Assembly: GCF_030406405.1 (NCBI RefSeq)
Contig: NZ_JAUEPL010000002.1
Span: forward strand, 186,001 to 250,000
Reading direction: 5' to 3'
Length of the DNA: 64,000 nt
Source of the DNA: Streptomyces ficellus
GTDB lineage: Bacteria > Actinomycetota > Actinomycetes > Streptomycetales > Streptomycetaceae
Each line of letters starts with the position of its first letter. The first letter of the stretch is position 1. The position numbers were made by a program, and so were the translations under genes. Shown piece after piece: positions 24,393 through 33,202 of the stretch. The notes under the pieces are model-generated. The model did not search any database. It had not been told where the DNA came from and worked only from the letters and a program-made list of their open reading frames with translations.

Positions 24393-26179
24393 GCGCCGTC
24401 ATCGGCATGGCACCGCCGGAGTACGACCCGGCGGCCCCGCGGTCCGCGGCGACGCTGCCCGTGGGCACCGCCGCGACCGTACGCGCGTACGTCACCGAGC
24501 TGCTGCGCCGCCACCGCACGGCGTTCGCGGTGCTCATCGCGGTCAACGCGGTCGCGGTCATCGCCTCGATGGCCGGTCCATACCTGCTCGGTTCGCTGGT
24601 CGACCGGCTCGCGGAGGGCGCGCGGGACCTCCATCTGCCGGGCGCGGTCGCCGTGTTCATGGTGGCGCTGGCCGTGCAGACGGTGTTCGTCCGGCTGGTG
24701 CGGCTGCGCGGCGCGATGCTCGGCGAGGAGATGCTGGCCGATCTGCGCGAGGACTTCCTCGTCCGGGCGGTGGGCCTGCCGCCGGGCGTACTGGAGCGGG
24801 CGGGCACCGGCGACCTCCTCTCCCGGATCACGACCGACATCGACCGGCTGGCCAACGCCATGCGGGAGGCGGTGCCGCAGCTCGCCATCGGCGTGGTGTG
24901 GGCGGGCCTGCTGATCGCCGGGCTCGCGGTGACCGCGCCGCCGCTGGCGCTCGCCGTGCTGGTGGCCGCGCCGCTGCTGATCGCCGGTTGCCGCTGGTAC
25001 TTCAAGCGGGCGCCCTCGGCGTACCGTTCGGAGGCGGCCGGGTACGCGGCGGTCGCCGCGGTGCTGGCCGAGACGGTCGACGCGGGCCGCACGGTCGAGG
25101 CGCACCGGCTGGGGGCGCGGCGGATCGCGCTGTCCGACCGGCGGGTCAAGGAGTGGACGTCGTGGGAGAGGTACACGCTGTTCCTGCGCTCGGTGCTCTT
25201 CCCGGTCATCGCCCTCACCCACACCACGGTTCTGGCCGCCGTCCTGATGATCGGCGGGGTGTTCGTCCTGAAGGGCTGGATGGGCGTGGGGCAGCTGACC
25301 ACGGGGGCGCTGCTGGCGCAGATGCTGGTGGACCCGGTCGGGGTCATTCTGCGCTGGTACGACGAGTTGCAGGTGGCCCAGGTGTCGCTGGCCCGGCTCG
25401 TCGGGGTCCGGGAGATCGAGCCGGACGCCGGTGACGCGGCGGTACGGCCGGACGGGCGCGATGTGCGGGCGGACGACGTGCGTTTCGGCTACCGGGAGGG
25501 CGTGGACGTGCTGCACCGGGTGTCGATGGACGTGGCGCCGGGCACGCGGCTCGCGCTGGTCGGCCCGTCGGGAGCGGGCAAGTCGACGCTGGGCCGGTTG
25601 CTCGCCGGCATCTACGCGCCGCGCGCCGGGCGGGTCACACTCGGCGGGGCCGAGCTGTCCCGGATGCCGGCCGAGCGGGTGCGGGAGCATGTGGCGCTGG
25701 TCAACCAGGAGCACCACGTGTTCGTCGGCTCGCTCCGCGACAACCTGCTGCTCGCCAGGGCGGGCGCCACGGACGTGGAGCTGTGGGCGGCGCTCGGCGC
25801 GGTGGACGCGGACGGGTGGGCGCGGGCGCTGGACGACGGGCTCGGCACCGAGGTCGGCTCGGGCGGCCTGGCGCTGAGCCCGGCGCAGGCCCAGCAGATC
25901 GCGCTGGCCCGCCTGGTGCTGGCCGACCCGCACACCCTGGTGCTGGACGAGGCGACGTCCCTGCTGGACCCGCGCGCGGCCCGGCACCTGGAACGGTCCC
26001 TGGCGCGCGTCCTGGAGGGCCGCACGGTCGTCGCGATCGCGCACCGCCTGCACACGGCCCACGACGCGGACGTGATCGCCGTCGTCGAGGGCGGCCGGAT
26101 CACCGAACTCGGCAGCCACGACGACCTGGTGGCGGCGGACGGCGCCTACGCGGCGCTGTGGCGGTCCTGGCACGGGTAA
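24389..26179 (+). CDS. ABC exporter subunit 2 with degenerate signature motif
   Basis: A 596-residue half-transporter whose ATG overlaps the stop of subunit 1. The membrane domain is at about residues 45-330. The nucleotide-binding domain has a perfect Walker A (VGPSGAGKSTLG), Walker B VLDEATSLLD and switch His (AIAHRLHTA), but the signature reads LALSPAQAQQIALA instead of LSGGQ. Paired with subunit 1 it gives one fully canonical site (this Walker A with subunit 1's LSGGQ) and one degenerate site, as in asymmetric exporters such as TM287/288 or TAP. The substrate is unknown. Confidence 0.9.
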   Translation: MSAVIGMAPPEYDPAAPRSAATLPVGTAATVRAYVTELLRRHRTAFAVLIAVNAVAVIASMAGPYLLGSLVDRLAEGARDLHLPGAVAVFMVALAVQTVFVRLVRLRGAMLGEEMLADLREDFLVRAVGLPPGVLERAGTGDLLSRITTDIDRLANAMREAVPQLAIGVVWAGLLIAGLAVTAPPLALAVLVAAPLLIAGCRWYFKRAPSAYRSEAAGYAAVAAVLAETVDAGRTVEAHRLGARRIALSDRRVKEWTSWERYTLFLRSVLFPVIALTHTTVLAAVLMIGGVFVLKGWMGVGQLTTGALLAQMLVDPVGVILRWYDELQVAQVSLARLVGVREIEPDAGDAAVRPDGRDVRADDVRFGYREGVDVLHRVSMDVAPGTRLALVGPSGAGKSTLGRLLAGIYAPRAGRVTLGGAELSRMPAERVREHVALVNQEHHVFVGSLRDNLLLARAGATDVELWAALGAVDADGWARALDDGLGTEVGSGGLALSPAQAQQIALARLVLADPHTLVLDEATSLLDPRAARHLERSLARVLEGRTVVAIAHRLHTAHDADVIAVVEGGRITELGSHDDLVAADGAYAALWRSWHG

Positions 26180-26797
26180 CGCGGGGCGGGCCCAAGGCCC
26201 GAGGCCCTAGGCCGCGGCGTCCGCGACTGCGCCGGCACGGCCGTACGCAGTGCGGGCGGAAGGCCCCGGCACTCGGAGCCGGCTGGGCCGAGGGCCGCGG
26301 AGTCATTGCCGCCCTTGCCGCGCGTACATCAGCGCACGCCATCACAACCACGCGCCACCGAACCAGACCTGACGGAATTCGACTCACCCACCATGGGGCC
26401 CGAAAGCTACGCTTTCCGGCCACGTCGGCAGTGGATGGCCTGTTCACACCTTCACCACGCCGGACCAGCCTTCGTCACCACCATGTGGATGATCCTTAAG
26501 GGGTAGGCAATACCCGTACGCTTCAAGGGATTAATCGATTCTTCTCGCAGGAGCAACTCAAGAATCCCGCATTCCGCGAAGGCAGGCCGAAAGCAGCGGA
26601 GAATGGCGTGCTTCTGTGCGCCCTCCATGCGCTCACCCGTACGGGGGAATGCGGCATTATCGGAGCCGTGCTCTCATGGCCTCTGTTGCCTGACTGCCCG
26701 CAGCTGACGATGTGCCCTGTCAGCCGCGTGTACTCGGCCGCGTGCACCAGAAAGGAAATCCAAGGAAGCACATCAGAGACGTCAGGGGGAGTTGACC
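26180..26797. other. 618-base lower-GC gap upstream of the TULIP-like gene pair
   Basis: No gene recognised. The left part is GC-rich. From about 26300, and most clearly from 26500, AT content rises (for example GGATTAATCGATTC near 26529). GGGTA-GGCAA-TACCC at 26503-26517 is a small hairpin. A short open frame on the minus strand (26523-26771) has no coding features. The promoter of the following pair must lie here, but no consensus elements stand out. The composition shift is compatible with the edge of an acquired segment. Confidence 0.5.
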
Positions 26798-28408
26798 GTG
26801 AAGAACACCGACATCTTCAGCAGCTACGACATGGTGGTGTCCATCAAGGAGGACGTCATCAACCAGCAGCTCATCGATCTCCAGAACCTGGACGACGCAG
26901 AGCGCTGCATCCCCTCCCGGCTTGCCGTCGTCGCCCAGCACGCGGAGGACGGATCCACCACATACCAAATTCTCGAAGGTGACGCACAGCCTCCAGAAAT
27001 CAGCAGCAATCCCAAGGAAAACACATTCAGCTACATCGACGGCACTTTCGAGCCCAGCATCTACATCCCCAAGAGCGGGGGCGAGGTGTCGTTCCGGATG
27101 ACCTTCAGGGGCGGGAACGCCGCTCTGTGGTCGGGGCCGATCTGGGCACCCAAGCTGGACACCTATTCAATGGCAGGCTGGAAGTACGGTGTCGGCGTCA
27201 ATCTGGATCTGCAGAATCTGGGAGAAGACGGGGTCCGCAAGCTTCCGCAGCCGGTGGCCGACCAGCTCTCCAAATTTACCGACGACATGTTCCAGGTGAG
27301 GCACCTCTTCGTCGACTTCCAAACCGCGCAGCTCATCAACTGGGATCCCGACTTCACGATCGTGCAGGGCTCCAAAGACGCCGGACTGACCACTCAGTTC
27401 GCAACCCTGCTCGGTGGATACCTCCGGCAGATGAAGAGCGCGAACAATCCCTACGTCCTCGGATACGCGCCACCAGGGACGGCGCTGAAGACATCCGGCA
27501 ACGTGCCGGACGGCCTGCTGCCGACCGGCACGACGTTCACGATGTACCACGACAAACGGGACCCGACCCTGAATGCCGTGAACTTCGTGCTCGTCACCAA
27601 GCTGCGAGGCAAGAAGATCAGCGGGAGCCCGCAGATCTTCGACACGAGTTGGCTGACCGGCAAGGAGCAGGGCGGGGCCCGGATGACCGTCGGCTTCGCG
27701 GACCTCGTCGAACCGCTCATCCTCAAGCCCGTCTACGACGGTCTGCGGACGCAGATCCATCAGCAGCTCTCCGGTCACGTCAACGTGGAGGAGGGAAACG
27801 AGTACAAGGACGGGATCAAAGCGACGGGGACCGGTTACTCCTTCACCATCTCCGACGTCACCACTGGCGACGACCAGTACAAGAACACCTTCGACGTCTC
27901 CTTCAAGCAGGACAGCGGCAAGGCAGTGGTCTCGCTGAGCGGGACGGTGATGGCGTACAAGGAGACGACCAAACACGAGCTGACCTGCACAGCGAAGACC
28001 TGGCACACCGTCACGGTCGACTGGAACGGCACCGTCACCCTGGCCCCACCGGAGAAAGACGCGGAGGGCAGGCCCACGATCACGGTCAGCCATGACTTCT
28101 CGCACACGGTCAAGAACGAGCCGGGCAGCAACGACTGCGCGAACAGCTACAAGTGGATCGACCTCTTCGCCGAGGCGATGAATCCCCTGGCCATGGCCAT
28201 CGACGCATTGATGGGGGGCGACATCCTGAAATCCATCCTGGACGACGTTCCCGAGATCGGGGATCTCCAGACCGCCATGGCCACCTTCGGCGACACCATC
28301 TCCGGCACGGTCGTACTGCCCGCCGGCCGCGTCTTCAGCTTCGGTGCCGTCGACATCGACGGGCAGGGGAATGTCTCGCTGGAGCTGACCTACAAGGGGG
28401 AGCACTGA
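26798..28408 (+). CDS. unrecognised protein, possibly TULIP/P47-like
   Basis: A 536-residue protein without signal peptide, transmembrane helices or known catalytic motif. It opens with SSYDMVVSIKEDVINQQL and closes with VVLPAGRVFSFGAVDIDGQG and LELTY. That opening pattern (aromatic-D-V-x-x then a helix with N-x-x-L) and ending (L-P-x-G then F-x-F) recall the TULIP-fold P47/OrfX proteins of clostridial neurotoxin clusters. The middle is rich in beta-strand-like and Thr/Lys-rich stretches. This is a weak, inferred resemblance. The GTG at 26798 is seven bases after GGGGGA. The stop overlaps the next start (TGATG), so both are made together. GC content is lower than in the neighbours. Confidence 0.45.
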   Translation: MKNTDIFSSYDMVVSIKEDVINQQLIDLQNLDDAERCIPSRLAVVAQHAEDGSTTYQILEGDAQPPEISSNPKENTFSYIDGTFEPSIYIPKSGGEVSFRMTFRGGNAALWSGPIWAPKLDTYSMAGWKYGVGVNLDLQNLGEDGVRKLPQPVADQLSKFTDDMFQVRHLFVDFQTAQLINWDPDFTIVQGSKDAGLTTQFATLLGGYLRQMKSANNPYVLGYAPPGTALKTSGNVPDGLLPTGTTFTMYHDKRDPTLNAVNFVLVTKLRGKKISGSPQIFDTSWLTGKEQGGARMTVGFADLVEPLILKPVYDGLRTQIHQQLSGHVNVEEGNEYKDGIKATGTGYSFTISDVTTGDDQYKNTFDVSFKQDSGKAVVSLSGTVMAYKETTKHELTCTAKTWHTVTVDWNGTVTLAPPEKDAEGRPTITVSHDFSHTVKNEPGSNDCANSYKWIDLFAEAMNPLAMAIDALMGGDILKSILDDVPEIGDLQTAMATFGDTISGTVVLPAGRVFSFGAVDIDGQGNVSLELTYKGEH

Positions 28409-31400
28409 TGAGCGGCAGCGCGCAGAAGTCCGGTCAGCCCGCACCAGAGGGCTCGGCCGTGCCCATCGACCGCCTGGAACTGACCGGTGCCGGCTCCAGG
28501 AACGGCCAGAAGATCGGCGCCACGGTCTCCTGCGAGCTCATGAAGAACCGGCTGCCCGGATCGCCGATCGAACCGACCCGCGACTCCTTGGCCGTTCAGG
28601 ACACCGGCGGCAACCCGATGCTGTTCACCGTCGGGACCGATGGAAAGCTGCGACTGCTCAGGGTCGCGCCGGGCACGGCCAGCGGCTGGTCCCTGACCGA
28701 CCTCACCTCCGGTTTCGACACGCACGGCGAGGTGACGGCCTTCGATGCCGTCCAGGACTCTCACGGGAGGATCACCGTCGCGCTGGCCATGACCCGCCAG
28801 GGCGCGAACGGCACGGACCTCTTCCTCGCGGCGAGGCTGTCCGACTCCTCGGCCGACTGGAGCGGCTTTCGCGCCAAGACCACGCACGTCCAGGGCTTCG
28901 ACCCCGCCTTCCGCGCCCAGAACATCCGCATGGGCAGCACCGAGGACGGCGGTACCGGAGACGACGCCGAACAGCCCTTCGTCACCGTCATCGGCACCAC
29001 GGGAGAGGCGTCCGCCGACGACAAGGAGGCGGTGAAGTCCTACTACCAGGTATCACGCCCGGGCTCCGACGCCGTCCCGCTGAAGTTCCCGGAGACGGTC
29101 ACCAATCCGCACGGCGTGCTCGACGTGACCGTCGGCTACGTCCACCACCGCAGGGTCTTCTGGTACCTGTACCCGCTGGGCGACGGGCAGACTCTGGAAG
29201 CCACGGCGGTCGACAACCCCGCGTTGACCTACGACTTCAGCCCCGGGTACGACGGCGGCGACCGGCCGGTCCCGTCCTCGTGGCGCTACACCGCCATCAG
29301 CGCCGTCTCCCGCCGGCAGAGGGGCCGGCCGGTCTCCGACCTGTACGCCGCCCACAACGAGGGCATCGTGGTCTTCCCGAACGGCGGGTCCACCTGGCAA
29401 TCCGTCACCGACCAGGTCACGGACGCACACCAGGTCACCGTCGCCGAGGACAGCACCGGCGTGGCTGTGTGGGCACTGTGCGAACAGGAGAAGCTGGTCT
29501 ACGTCCACGGCGTCCGCGGCGACCATGGCATCACCTGGGCCCCACCGATCACCTTCAGTGACCGGGCCCTGCACATCGCGCCGATCCGCAACCGGCAGCG
29601 GTGCGCCAACGAGGTGTTCCTCGTCGAAGGCGGCACCGCGGGCTCCGGCCCGGCCGTCACCCACCTGTGGCAGGACCCTGGCTCCACACTGTGGCAGCGG
29701 CGCCCCCTCCTCACCGGACGTAACGGCATGATCCAGCAGGCGGACACCTTCACCTCCCACGTCCACTTCCAGGACGCGGCCGGCAATCCGCTGGTCCGGC
29801 AGACAGTGGAGGTGCGGGCATCCGAGTGGACCTACCTCACGGTCAACGGTGTCCTGCACGCACTCGGTCCGCACGAGCCGGTGCCCCTCCCCACCGACGC
29901 CCTCGGGAACCTCACGTTCCTCTCCCTCGCCGCCGATATCGCTCCACCCGTCCTTCATCTCACCTCGGAAGCGTTCAGCGGCACACTCAACGTCTGGCCG
30001 AACGGAAGGGTCAGGAAGGGGCTCGCCGCCGTCACCAGCGGGCAGGATTTGCGTAACGCCAGGACCGCGGAGAACAAGCCGGTACTGGACGACCAGGTGG
30101 ACGCCAAGAGCGTGGACGCCGTCGCCGATGCGCTCCGCCAACTCGTCCAGGCAGCGGGCACACACGCGGGCCCGGACGGTGACGCGCTCTTCTCCTCCGT
30201 CGACACCGGTACGCAGGACGGCACCGCGCCCACCCACGTGGACGCCATCGAGCCGCGCGCCCTGCCCGCCGACTTCGCCCTCTGCCTCACGGTGACGGAC
30301 GGCAGGGTGCGCATGGGCCACGACCAGGACGTCTACGCCGCGGACTTCTGGGACGACCCGATCGCGACGCTGGGCGACGCCCTGCACGACTTCGGGCGCC
30401 TCTGCGAGCAGGGATGGGACGTCCTCAAGCAGGGTTTCCGGGTCGTGGTGAAGTCGGTCGGACAGGCCCTGTCCTGCGTCATCGACATCGCGGGCAAGGT
30501 CTTCCGTGTCGTTCTCCAGACCGCGGCGGCGGTGTTCAAGGCCCTCAACTCGGTCCTCAAGCTCGTGGGCATCGACCTGACGAAGATCATCGCTTGGCTG
30601 GGCCACCTCTTCGGCTGGGACGACATCTGGGCCACGCACAAAGTGCTGTCCCGGATGATGACCTCGGCGGCCGACGCCCTGGCCACCTGTGTCAGGGAGG
30701 ACATCGAAGGGTGGCGTGCTGCCATCCGCCGGGAGCTCGGCGCAGTGAGGGAGAGCCTGACCAAGGCGGGAGAGGCTGGTGAGGCGGGCGGCATCCAGCC
30801 CCGGCAGCAGCCCGGCGGCGCCGGTGACGGCGTGCTCGCCGGGATCACGAACGTGGCGGCGTGCGGCTTCTCCGTCTACCAGTCACTGTTCGGCGGCCTG
30901 TTCGACGGCGACTCCGGGGGCCAGGACCGCGTGTTCGGCACTTTCACGAAGGAAGTCGGCCCGGCCCTGATCAAGCTGGCCGAAGGGGTCGTCACCGGAG
31001 CGGCGGCCGAGGCCGCCGTGCTGACGCGGTTTCTCGGCGACCCGGACGCCGCGGTCGCCACGGCCCGCTCCACCGCGATCGGCGTCGCGGTCGGTCTCCT
31101 CGACGATCTGGAGAAGGTGGCGGAGGCGCTGCTCGACCTGGTCGAGGACGTGCTCACCGCCGTGAAGGAACAGCTGGGCAAGCCTGTCGAACTGCCCTTC
31201 CTCTCCGATTTCTACGAGTTCGTCTCCGGCCTGCTCGGAGACGAGGAAAAGTGCACGCTCGCCAACGGTCTGTCCCTGTTGATCGCCCTGCCCATGGTCG
31301 AGATCTACCGCATCGCGGGCCAGGAGCCGCCGTTCAGCCAAGCCGGCAGCGCCATCCTCACTGAGGAGGGCTCCGTCGCGAAGGCATACGCCTATGCCAC

Positions 31401-32118
31401 CGGCCGGGTGGCGGAAGCACACACCCTCACTGATGCGGCTGCCGCCGGCGGCGCACCGATGCCGTACGCGTCCGCGGTCGCCGCGGCCACGACCGCGAGC
31501 ACGCCGGGCGGCACAGCACAGGAGCCCGCCTCATCCGAGAGCGGCTACGACAACTTCGTCTTCGAGTACGCCCGCTGGGGCGGGGCGGTCGCGGCATTCG
31601 CCTCGGCGATCGGGGGACTGATCTCCATCGGTTCCTGGCTGGGCAAGGAGAACGATCCCGAGTACAAGCCGGGCATGATGCTCACCTACGGCGCACTGGG
31701 GTGCGGCCTTCTCAAGCAGGCCGGCACCGTTCCCTTCCCCAAACCGGGCCAGGACGCGGCGGTCACCACGCTGCGGGGCGTGGCCTGGTGCACGGCCCTG
31801 GGGTCCCTGCTGGTGAAGCAGTTCGGGATGACGAATCCGGTGAAGGGCGGCGGAAAGGCAGCCTGCGACGTCACGACGCTGGCCTGCCTCCTGGTGGCGA
31901 ACGGTCTGGCGGGCGAGAAGAACGCGGCGGTGTGGGCCGCCGACGTCCTGTCCAACATCGGCGGCGCGACCGAGGGGATCGGGCTCGCCATGGAGCAGCC
32001 GGAGGTCTCAGCGGTGGGCTTGGTCTCCGGCAAGCTGGGCGGCGGCGGCATCACCTTCGCTCGCAGTCTTACGATCAAGGTGCCGGAGGTGCTGTCCGCC
32101 ATCAACGTCGGCGGCTGA
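28408..32118 (+). CDS. 1236-residue beta-propeller/Ig-like/hydrophobic-helix protein of unknown function
   Basis: Not recognised. Residues about 55-440 hold repeated W- and D-rich strands (MLFTVGTDGKLRLLR, DLYAAHNEGIVVFPNGG, GVAVWALCEQEKLVYVHG, NEVFLVEGG) that suggest a beta-propeller. Residues about 442-545 look like an Ig-like module (HVHFQDAAGNPLVRQTVEV to LNVWPNG). From 660 on it is mostly helical, with long hydrophobic or amphipathic stretches: FRVVVKSVGQALSCVIDIAG near 676, TKIIAWLGHLFGWDDI near 722-737, GAVAAFASAIGGLISIGSW near 1057 and others. There is no signal peptide. The build resembles large toxins or membrane-inserting effectors, but this is inference. It is translationally coupled to the preceding gene by a one-base stop/start overlap. 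Confidence 0.5.
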   Translation: MSGSAQKSGQPAPEGSAVPIDRLELTGAGSRNGQKIGATVSCELMKNRLPGSPIEPTRDSLAVQDTGGNPMLFTVGTDGKLRLLRVAPGTASGWSLTDLTSGFDTHGEVTAFDAVQDSHGRITVALAMTRQGANGTDLFLAARLSDSSADWSGFRAKTTHVQGFDPAFRAQNIRMGSTEDGGTGDDAEQPFVTVIGTTGEASADDKEAVKSYYQVSRPGSDAVPLKFPETVTNPHGVLDVTVGYVHHRRVFWYLYPLGDGQTLEATAVDNPALTYDFSPGYDGGDRPVPSSWRYTAISAVSRRQRGRPVSDLYAAHNEGIVVFPNGGSTWQSVTDQVTDAHQVTVAEDSTGVAVWALCEQEKLVYVHGVRGDHGITWAPPITFSDRALHIAPIRNRQRCANEVFLVEGGTAGSGPAVTHLWQDPGSTLWQRRPLLTGRNGMIQQADTFTSHVHFQDAAGNPLVRQTVEVRASEWTYLTVNGVLHALGPHEPVPLPTDALGNLTFLSLAADIAPPVLHLTSEAFSGTLNVWPNGRVRKGLAAVTSGQDLRNARTAENKPVLDDQVDAKSVDAVADALRQLVQAAGTHAGPDGDALFSSVDTGTQDGTAPTHVDAIEPRALPADFALCLTVTDGRVRMGHDQDVYAADFWDDPIATLGDALHDFGRLCEQGWDVLKQGFRVVVKSVGQALSCVIDIAGKVFRVVLQTAAAVFKALNSVLKLVGIDLTKIIAWLGHLFGWDDIWATHKVLSRMMTSAADALATCVREDIEGWRAAIRRELGAVRESLTKAGEAGEAGGIQPRQQPGGAGDGVLAGITNVAACGFSVYQSLFGGLFDGDSGGQDRVFGTFTKEVGPALIKLAEGVVTGAAAEAAVLTRFLGDPDAAVATARSTAIGVAVGLLDDLEKVAEALLDLVEDVLTAVKEQLGKPVELPFLSDFYEFVSGLLGDEEKCTLANGLSLLIALPMVEIYRIAGQEPPFSQAGSAILTEEGSVAKAYAYATGRVAEAHTLTDAAAAGGAPMPYASAVAAATTASTPGGTAQEPASSESGYDNFVFEYARWGGAVAAFASAIGGLISIGSWLGKENDPEYKPGMMLTYGALGCGLLKQAGTVPFPKPGQDAAVTTLRGVAWCTALGSLLVKQFGMTNPVKGGGKAACDVTTLACLLVANGLAGEKNAAVWAADVLSNIGGATEGIGLAMEQPEVSAVGLVSGKLGGGGITFARSLTIKVPEVLSAINVGG

Positions 32119-32127
32119 TCACTCATT

Positions 32128-32172
32128 GCCGGTGGACTTCCGCGCCGACAGGCGGGCCGGAGGTCCACCGGC
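32128..32172 (+). terminator. hairpin after the TULIP-like gene pair
   Basis: GCCGGTGGAC (32128-32137) pairs exactly with GTCCACCGGC (32163-32172). Inner GC-rich segments add further pairing. It starts 10 bases after the stop of the large gene and has no T-run. Confidence 0.65.
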
Positions 32173-32289
32173 CGATCGTCACGGTCGGGAACAGGCCCCG
32201 GGGCCCCGAGGCCCGCGTACGGCCACGGGTACTCGGCCCGACCCCGGGTGAGCACCGAAGCGGCGGGGGCTGCGGGCCGAGCGGGAGGG

Positions 32290-33081
32290 TCAGATGACGT
32301 TCAGGGCCGCCGCCCCGCCCACCCCGCCCAGCAGCATGAACGCCGGCATCAGCACCTTCAGCTCCACCCAGCTGCCCGCCCTGAACCGCATGCCCTTCGG
32401 CGGGCCGACCGGGTACCAGCGCTTGCGCCCGACCGGGATGGGCCACAGGATCGGGCAGCCCGAGACGGTCAGGGCGTCGCCGATGTCGTGGACGAGCGCG
32501 CCGAGCACGATCGGCAGACCCAGCCACAGGTACTCCTGCCCGGGCGCGGTGAACAGCCAGTCCGAGCCGTTGCCCGGCTTGTCCAGGACCCCCGCCAGTA
32601 TCCAGGCGCTGGTCGCGCCCAGCAGCCACACCAGGATGTCGCTGGACATCCGGGCGGCCCGCCACAGCAGACCCTCCACGGCCAGCACCAGGTGCACGAA
32701 CAGGATCGCGAGGACCGCCCACCGGCCGCCCGTGATGGCCAGCACCGACGCGCCCGCGCCGCACAGCACGGCCCACACCCAGGTGTGCGTGAGCGTGCGG
32801 TGACCACCGCTCCTGCGGGCGTCGGCCCTCGTCCTGGTGGCCTTGTAGACGGCGTACGAGAGCTTGTCGACGATCTCGCACAGCCCCCGCGAGACCGGTC
32901 CGAAGGCCCGCGAGATGGTCGCCGACTTGTGGTCGAGGTCGGGCGCGAGCGCGGCGCCCGCGCAGATCAGCGCCCCGACGACGAGCACCGGCCAGGGCAT
33001 CGGGTGGCCGGCGGCGGCGGTCGCGGCCCCCACTCCCAGCCACGCGGCCGCCCCGGAGAGTGAGTGCGCCGGTCCCATCAT
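32290..33081 (-). CDS. DUF457/YdjM-type membrane-bound metal-dependent hydrolase
   Basis: A 263-residue membrane protein with about six hydrophobic segments. The metal-site motifs of the family are visible: HSLSGAAAWLG at residues 6-16, APDLDHKSAT near 46, GGHRTLTHTWVWA near 92 and VHDIGDALT near 198. The family is annotated as inner-membrane, metal-dependent hydrolase of unknown substrate. The start is ATG 33081 or the adjacent ATG 33078, behind a G-rich site. It is divergent from the helicase gene. Confidence 0.85.
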   Translation of the reverse strand: MMGPAHSLSGAAAWLGVGAATAAAGHPMPWPVLVVGALICAGAALAPDLDHKSATISRAFGPVSRGLCEIVDKLSYAVYKATRTRADARRSGGHRTLTHTWVWAVLCGAGASVLAITGGRWAVLAILFVHLVLAVEGLLWRAARMSSDILVWLLGATSAWILAGVLDKPGNGSDWLFTAPGQEYLWLGLPIVLGALVHDIGDALTVSGCPILWPIPVGRKRWYPVGPPKGMRFRAGSWVELKVLMPAFMLLGGVGGAAALNVI

Positions 33082-33202
33082 GTGCGTGCCCCGCCCCGTT
33101 TGCTCTTGTCCTGCACCCCGTTGACGGAACAGCCTACCGTTCGTGATCTTCGTCCGAACGGCCGGTTCCCGCTTCCGGACGTGGGCCAGGCAAGATGGGG
33201 GC

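Noticed and set aside
26523..26771. 82-codon minus-strand open frame upstream of the TULIP-like gene
   Set aside because: No ribosome site, no recognisable motif, and codon third positions unlike Streptomyces genes.
28408..32118. Large protein considered as an Rhs/polymorphic toxin
   Set aside because: No YD repeats, no RHS core motif, no PAAR or C-terminal toxin-immunity arrangement; the C-terminus is hydrophobic helical instead.
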